Shown: positions 50,501 to 56,500 of the stretch, in pieces
Numbering within the stretch: position 1 is the first letter of the stretch
How the letters are laid out: each line of letters starts with the position of its first letter
NCBI GenBank assembly: GCA_032173965.1
Contig: CM063298.1
Location: 8,059,501-8,123,500, forward strand
DNA: 64,000 nucleotides
Reading direction: 5' to 3'
Source: Sitta carolinensis
Lineage: Eukaryota > Chordata > Aves > Passeriformes > Sittidae
Program-made: the position numbers and the translations under genes
Notes under the pieces: generated by a model
The model's database searches: none
Seen by the model: only the letters and a program-made list of their open reading frames with translations
Told to the model about the DNA's origin: nothing

Positions 50501-53500
50501 CAGCAGTGAGAAGGATGAACCACACAGCTCTTCTCCAGCTGGCAGGGGTTCAGGCCCCTCTGCGATCCTTTCTGGTGCCCCCAAAACACCTCTGCTCAGC
50601 AGCCTGTCTTCCCAGAGGAGATCAGGGCTGAAAAGGCACCTGAGGGCTGAAACAAAGAGGTAGATTCCCCAAAAATCACCTGGGTGGGCAGCCCAGGGCA
50701 AAGCAAGGGTGTCAGTACCTGTGGTGTACCAGTGTGTGGGTTGCCTGTGGCATCAGGGTGATGCAGCTCGCAGCACTGCTCTCTCCTGGTGCCAGACTTT
50801 CCCAGCCTTCAGTGGCAGTGAATTCTCTCCCTGCCTTGTTTCTGGAGCTGGCAAACCTGGGAGATGTGGTGCCTTCCCACACCTTTCCTGCTGTGGTGTG
50901 TTTTTACCATCCAGACCCACAGGATGGCTCAGGTCAAGGTTAAATTGTTCTCGTGTTACAGAGATGGAGATAATCCAGGCTGCAAAAGGAATGCAGTGTT
51001 GTGGGGAAGGAATGGGGCGTCCCAACCCAGTGGGAATTATAGCACATCATCCTGAGGCTGGGGAGCAGCTGATTCAGAGGAAACCCTCTTGCAGCACTCC
51101 CTCCTGCAGTGGGAGTGTGTCTGAGGCTGCTGCTCCTCTCTGCCATCCAGCTGGGAGCAGGAAGCGGCAGCCATTCCAGCAGGGATTGCCCAATCCAGCT
51201 GGCACTGCTGTGTTTCAGGTGTCCTCCCAACACCCCTATGCTGAGGACTTCATCGGGAAGCCCCATGTGTGGACTGTTGACTACAACAACTCCGAGGAGT
51301 TCGAAGCTGCCATCAAAACCATCATGAGGACACAGGTATGGCTCACAGCAGTCCTGGGGTGACCTCCCCACAAGCAGCAGCAGATGTTGGAGCCTGGCTC
51401 TGCTTTTCAGACATTAATTTCTTTTCTCCCTTGGATTGTTTCATGCTTTCCTGCAGCCCCAGGGGCACACGTGCTCCCTCCTTGCTTTGGCCCCCAGCAT
51501 TGTAGGTGTTTCCCCAGGGCAGAGCTGTGCCTTTGAAGGATCCCCTGGGAATCCTGTGGGCAGGCCTGGAGCAAGGGGAGGATGAGAGAAGGTTTGGGAG
51601 CAGGAGGCTGAGGTTGCTGGAGGTGTAGAGCAGTTCTGGGAGCTGGTGTGATAACAAAGATACCCCCAGAGAGCCGAAGCCCTCTGCACCTGCCTTTCCC
51701 CCATTTCACTGATTGCTACCTTTGGATGGAGCAAATTGTTGGGAATAACTTCAGGAATTGCTTTTGTGAGGGATGTAAGGAAGGGGAGAACCCCAGGGAA
51801 GGCAGAACTTCTGCTGTGCCCTCCAGAAACACTCCCTCGTGAATATTTACCTCCCTCAAGCTGTCCAGATTATTAAAGTCAGTTTTCCTGGAGGGGAGGA
51901 AAGTGCTGGTAGCCATTTGGCTGGCAAATTTCTTCTCCTGGGATGAGCCATCCTCTCTCCAGGATAGGGATATGCTGTGGAACCTGGGCTCGGGGTTGGG
52001 GGTGCTGGGTGGGATTCGGGGGGTACAGGTGTGATGCTGGTCAGAGAAGAATCATCCTTGCTTTGCCCTGCATTAGAAGCTGCAGAGTGGGTGCCTCTGG
52101 CAATCTGGGACCTGATGGCCATGCCATCACCCTGAGTCTCACCTCCTCAGGTGATTACCTGTAGAGTGATTACTGCAGCTCTTCACCCCACACTCATTTT
52201 CTCTGTGAGTTTGTAAAGACTGATCAAACCCGACTTAGGAAAACAGTTGTTGTTTTGCACATTCATTCCCCTGTCTCGATTAGAACAAAATTAAAAATAA
52301 TGACATCCCTGCTGCTGTGCTGCCAGGCCAGCTGTCAGAGCTTGACCCTCCACCATCAGGGCTGGAGACAGCCCTGAAGTGAAGGAATTGCTGTAGGTGG
52401 GAGGCTGGGAGCTGTTTTGGGAGAGAGAAGGAAATTTTCAGATTTTCCAGAAGAGAAGAAAGAAAATAGTGAAGCCTGGTGCTGCTGTGCTGTTAAAATA
52501 ATTAAAGGATGGTGAGATTGAGGAAGGAGGAAAGGGCTGTGCTGGTTCCTGGGCAGCTGCAGTGTTGACTGGATGTGCACCAGGTCATTTAGGTGCTTAA
52601 TGGTCTGGTTAAAAATTAAAGAAATAAAAAGGTTCCCTTTTAGAGAAGGGTTTCGTGGTGCAATGGGCACTGGGCAGGAGGAGCTGGTGTCCAGAACTGG
52701 GCACTCACTGGAGTGAGTGCTGCTGTGCCCATCCCTGTTCTGCCCCAAACCCAGCTCCTGTCTCAGCTCTCCTCACTCCCACTGTGGGATCAGGACCTCC
52801 ACTCTGCAGTGCCCTCCCACAAAGCATCCCAGCCTCTGGAATTACCCTCAACTGCTGGAAGTGCTAACTTTGCCTCAGATGAACTCCCCATTTGCATTGT
52901 GACACAGAGTCACTCTGGAGAGGAGGGATTCCTTCCCACCAGGGAGTTAATCCACAACTCACCTCTCTGGGGTTTTAAAGACATTGTATAAATCCTTCCA
53001 GAGCAGAGCAGGCAGTGAGTGTGAATAACTTACAGCAGCCTCTTCCTCCCTACCTTTTTATCTTTTAAACAGAAAGGTCTGCTTTATTAGAGATGCTGTC
53101 AAGGCAATTAAGCCTAAAAATTGACCTTACAGGTTTAAAAGCCTTATTATGGGCTTTGGCTCCAGGAGTCCATGGGTATCTTGTCTTTAAAATACTGTTT
53201 GTTACAGCAGGAATTGAAAACAAGGGCATTAGCAGGAGGAGCAGCAGAAAGATGGTAGCTGGGCAATTTAGTGTTCCTGTTCCCAGCCAGTTACTGGAGT
53301 TTGGAGAAATTATTTTACTGACTCCTTGGTTTTTTTCCTCTACAGGCAAAATGGGGTGTTCTGTTATTGGCATATCTAATAAATTTGTCTGTGTTTCAGA
53401 GTAACCACCATCAATTTATTTTTTTCTGTCAAAACATTTCATTTCAAAATTACTGGAATGAAATACTACGGTTTTGTTTCCCATCTGCCTGCCTTTGTTT

Positions 53501-56500
53501 GGAAATACCCTGCCAATTTATTGAAAGGAATGCTGGATCTGAAATGATGCATTTCCCTTTGCTTCACCAACTCACAGATTGAACCTGAAACACAACATTC
53601 TCCCCCTCCCTGATGGCTGCAAACATTGAAAATTGAAAACTGACCTGAAATTCATTTTATTTAGGGATTTTTTATTATCATATGACCAAAAAATCACATA
53701 TCCCACAGATGTTTCACATCTTCTAGGCCAGAACTCAGTAAGACATTTCTGTGGGATCATTGTAAGACATTTTGATATGGGATCTTGTGGGAAAACTGTC
53801 TCTGCCATCAGGTGGAAGCTGTGCTGGGGACCAGGGACTGGGATGCTGGGAGCCTGTCTGGGAATCTGGGAATTCAGAACCTGGCAGCAATCCTGGAGTG
53901 CTCACCCTGCTTTGCTCTGAGGGGGATTTGCTGATTCTCAGCAATATTTCAGAGTCACTGCAGCCCCCCAGTTTGTCCTGGTGACCCCCAGGGCCGCAGC
54001 TTGGGGCAGGCTGTGCCACCCCACAGCTCCTGCAGGGCTGGCAGAGCTCCCCAGGCACGGGGAGCTGCTGGCTCTGTGCACACAGAGCAGTTGGGATGCA
54101 GCCGGCGTCCCTCCCAACCTAGTTCTGCCTGAAAGAAACTTCTTCCTTCTGGAGGCAGAGCTGAATCATGCCTGGGACGTGGCTTGGGTTTGCAATCTGT
54201 GTTTTTTCCCCCAAGAAGAGCCCTTGTGCTGCCCTCTCTCATCCTTTCGGAGCTGATGCCCGTTCCAGGTCACCCTCCAGCTGCTGGGCAAGGTTTTTGG
54301 CAGGCTGTGTCTCTGCCATGCATCTCACTTGGAGCAGTTCTGGGTATCCCTGATGGTTTGCATCGCTCCCAATATTATTATTTCCCTTTTTATAAGGGAA
54401 ATTAAAACCAGGGAAACACCAAACCCCTCTACCCCAGAGATCGAATCTCAGCACAGGACAGGGGGCAGAGAGACAAGTGGTGTCCCCTTGGGGAAGGTGA
54501 TGCTGGAGGCTTGTCCCAGTGATGGATTCTTCTGTTATCTTGGGGTTAGAGGCTGGAGAGGGAGAGAGCTTTGCAAGCACCACCATTTTCTGGGCCTTCA
54601 GCTTTTCCCATTGTCTAAACCAGTCCTCACACAAGCAATTTAATAGACCCAATATTCTGGTGTAGTGAAGGGAGAAGGCTTCATTATATTAAAGTCAAAC
54701 ATACAGGACTATAATGGAAAATTATACATTTCAGACTATGCCTGAAAGAGTGGCACATTAAACATCACAGTGAAAATAGCTGGTTAAAATGTTCCAGCCT
54801 GCTGTTACGTGCCAGCACAGAATTGCATTATTTTTCTACTTATTTGTCTGATGACGCTCAGATTTTTTTTCACCCTGCTTTCTTTTCCTTTTGAATGAAG
54901 GAGACTTCATATTCCCTTCCAGCTGGAGACTCTAAACCCAGGGTTCTGGTGGTGGCATCCCAGTGGGACACCAGCAACTCCCTGCCTGGCTGATGGAGAG
55001 AGCACTGGGGCTGGGAACTCTGGCTCTGTGTTCCCCACCTGAGGAGGGGATGGCAAAGCCCATCTTACCAGCCCCTCCATTCCCTCCCCTGCCATCCCAT
55101 GCATCATTCTGCAGTGGGATGCAGTGATCCCCACCTCAGGACCCCTCTCCTCCTCCCTCCCAGGCTCTGGGGAGATCCTGACCTCCTGACGTGAGGAGTG
55201 CCATTAACAACGTGGCTGTTGAGAAGAGGCCGAGCCTGACAGATTTTAATTAAACAATTATCTTCTCCAAAATGGCATTTTCTCAGTCCTGAGTGTATGA
55301 GCTGAATCCTAACAAAACCTGGAGAGGGGAGCAGAGGGAAGTGAGAGCCTTTGGGGGACTCCCTGAGAGAGAGAGGAGCAGGGGCTGCAGGCGGCTCCAG
55401 CCCACTCCTGATGCCCAGGGATCCCCCTGGGAGCCTGTGGAGAGGTGGGATTGCACCTGGAGCATCACCTCTGGATACGTGTGCAGGCACAGGAGGGGCT
55501 GTGGAATGTGCTGCAGCATTCTGGGGATGAGGCTGTTTCTGGAATTGTGTCTGCACTATACCTGGCAGAAGGGATTCCTGAAAGCAGTGGTGAGGTGAGA
55601 TGAGCACTGGTGATGCTGAGCAAGGGGTGGTTTTGTCTCCTCCAAACTGGTGTCAGGTAGCCCCAGCCTGCCTCTAAAACTGAGACAGGCAATTTTGCTT
55701 TGAGAGGGCTCTGCCCCAGTTAACTGAGAGCCCATCAGGAATTCAGAGGCAGGATTGGTGCCTGTCACTGTGTCAGCCCTGATTAGCGTGCACATCTGTA
55801 ATTAGATGAAGCAGCTGTGATTTCCAGCCTGGCTGAGATCTCAGGTGGGATATTTATGGCAGGGAGATGCTTAGAGGGTTCTCAGCAGACTGAGCCTTTG
55901 AGCTTGGTTTTGACAGGTACTTCAAAAGGAAATAGCTGTTTTGGAGGTGCAGAGCTCAGAAAATAGAAGCAGCAGTGTTTTCTAGATTAATTATCTTCAA
56001 GTAGTTTTGCTCATAATCCTTCTGAATAAAGCTCTGCAGAGATACACAAGGGGAAAGGAGGTCCCAGGACTGGCCTCTTCATGCACCAACCTCCTGCACC
56101 TCGTGTAACTTCTCTCTGGAAAAATGAGGGAGTGTGGAAAAATATGTCTTCCCAGGGCAGAAAGTTCCTTAAAAATTATTTTTTCCAGAGGGAAGGGAAG
56201 CATCACTCACAGCCCTCGTGGCAGCACACTTCCCATGAGGAAAATCACTACAGCCCTGGGGGCAGTGGTCAGGCACTGGTCCTGCTGAGGGCAGGGAGCC
56301 TGGCTGCTCCTGGCTGCTCCTGGCTGCTCCTGTGTCACCACAGTGCCAGAGTCAAGCCCATGTGGGGACACTGCTGAGCCATCGTGCAGAGGAGGGAGTT
56401 TGCCCTGCTGGGACCTGAGGTGACTCCCAGAACAGAGTCAGGCAGAGTGTCCTGGAGACCAGGAGCATTTTGTAACCCCCACTGAAAATATGCCATGGTT

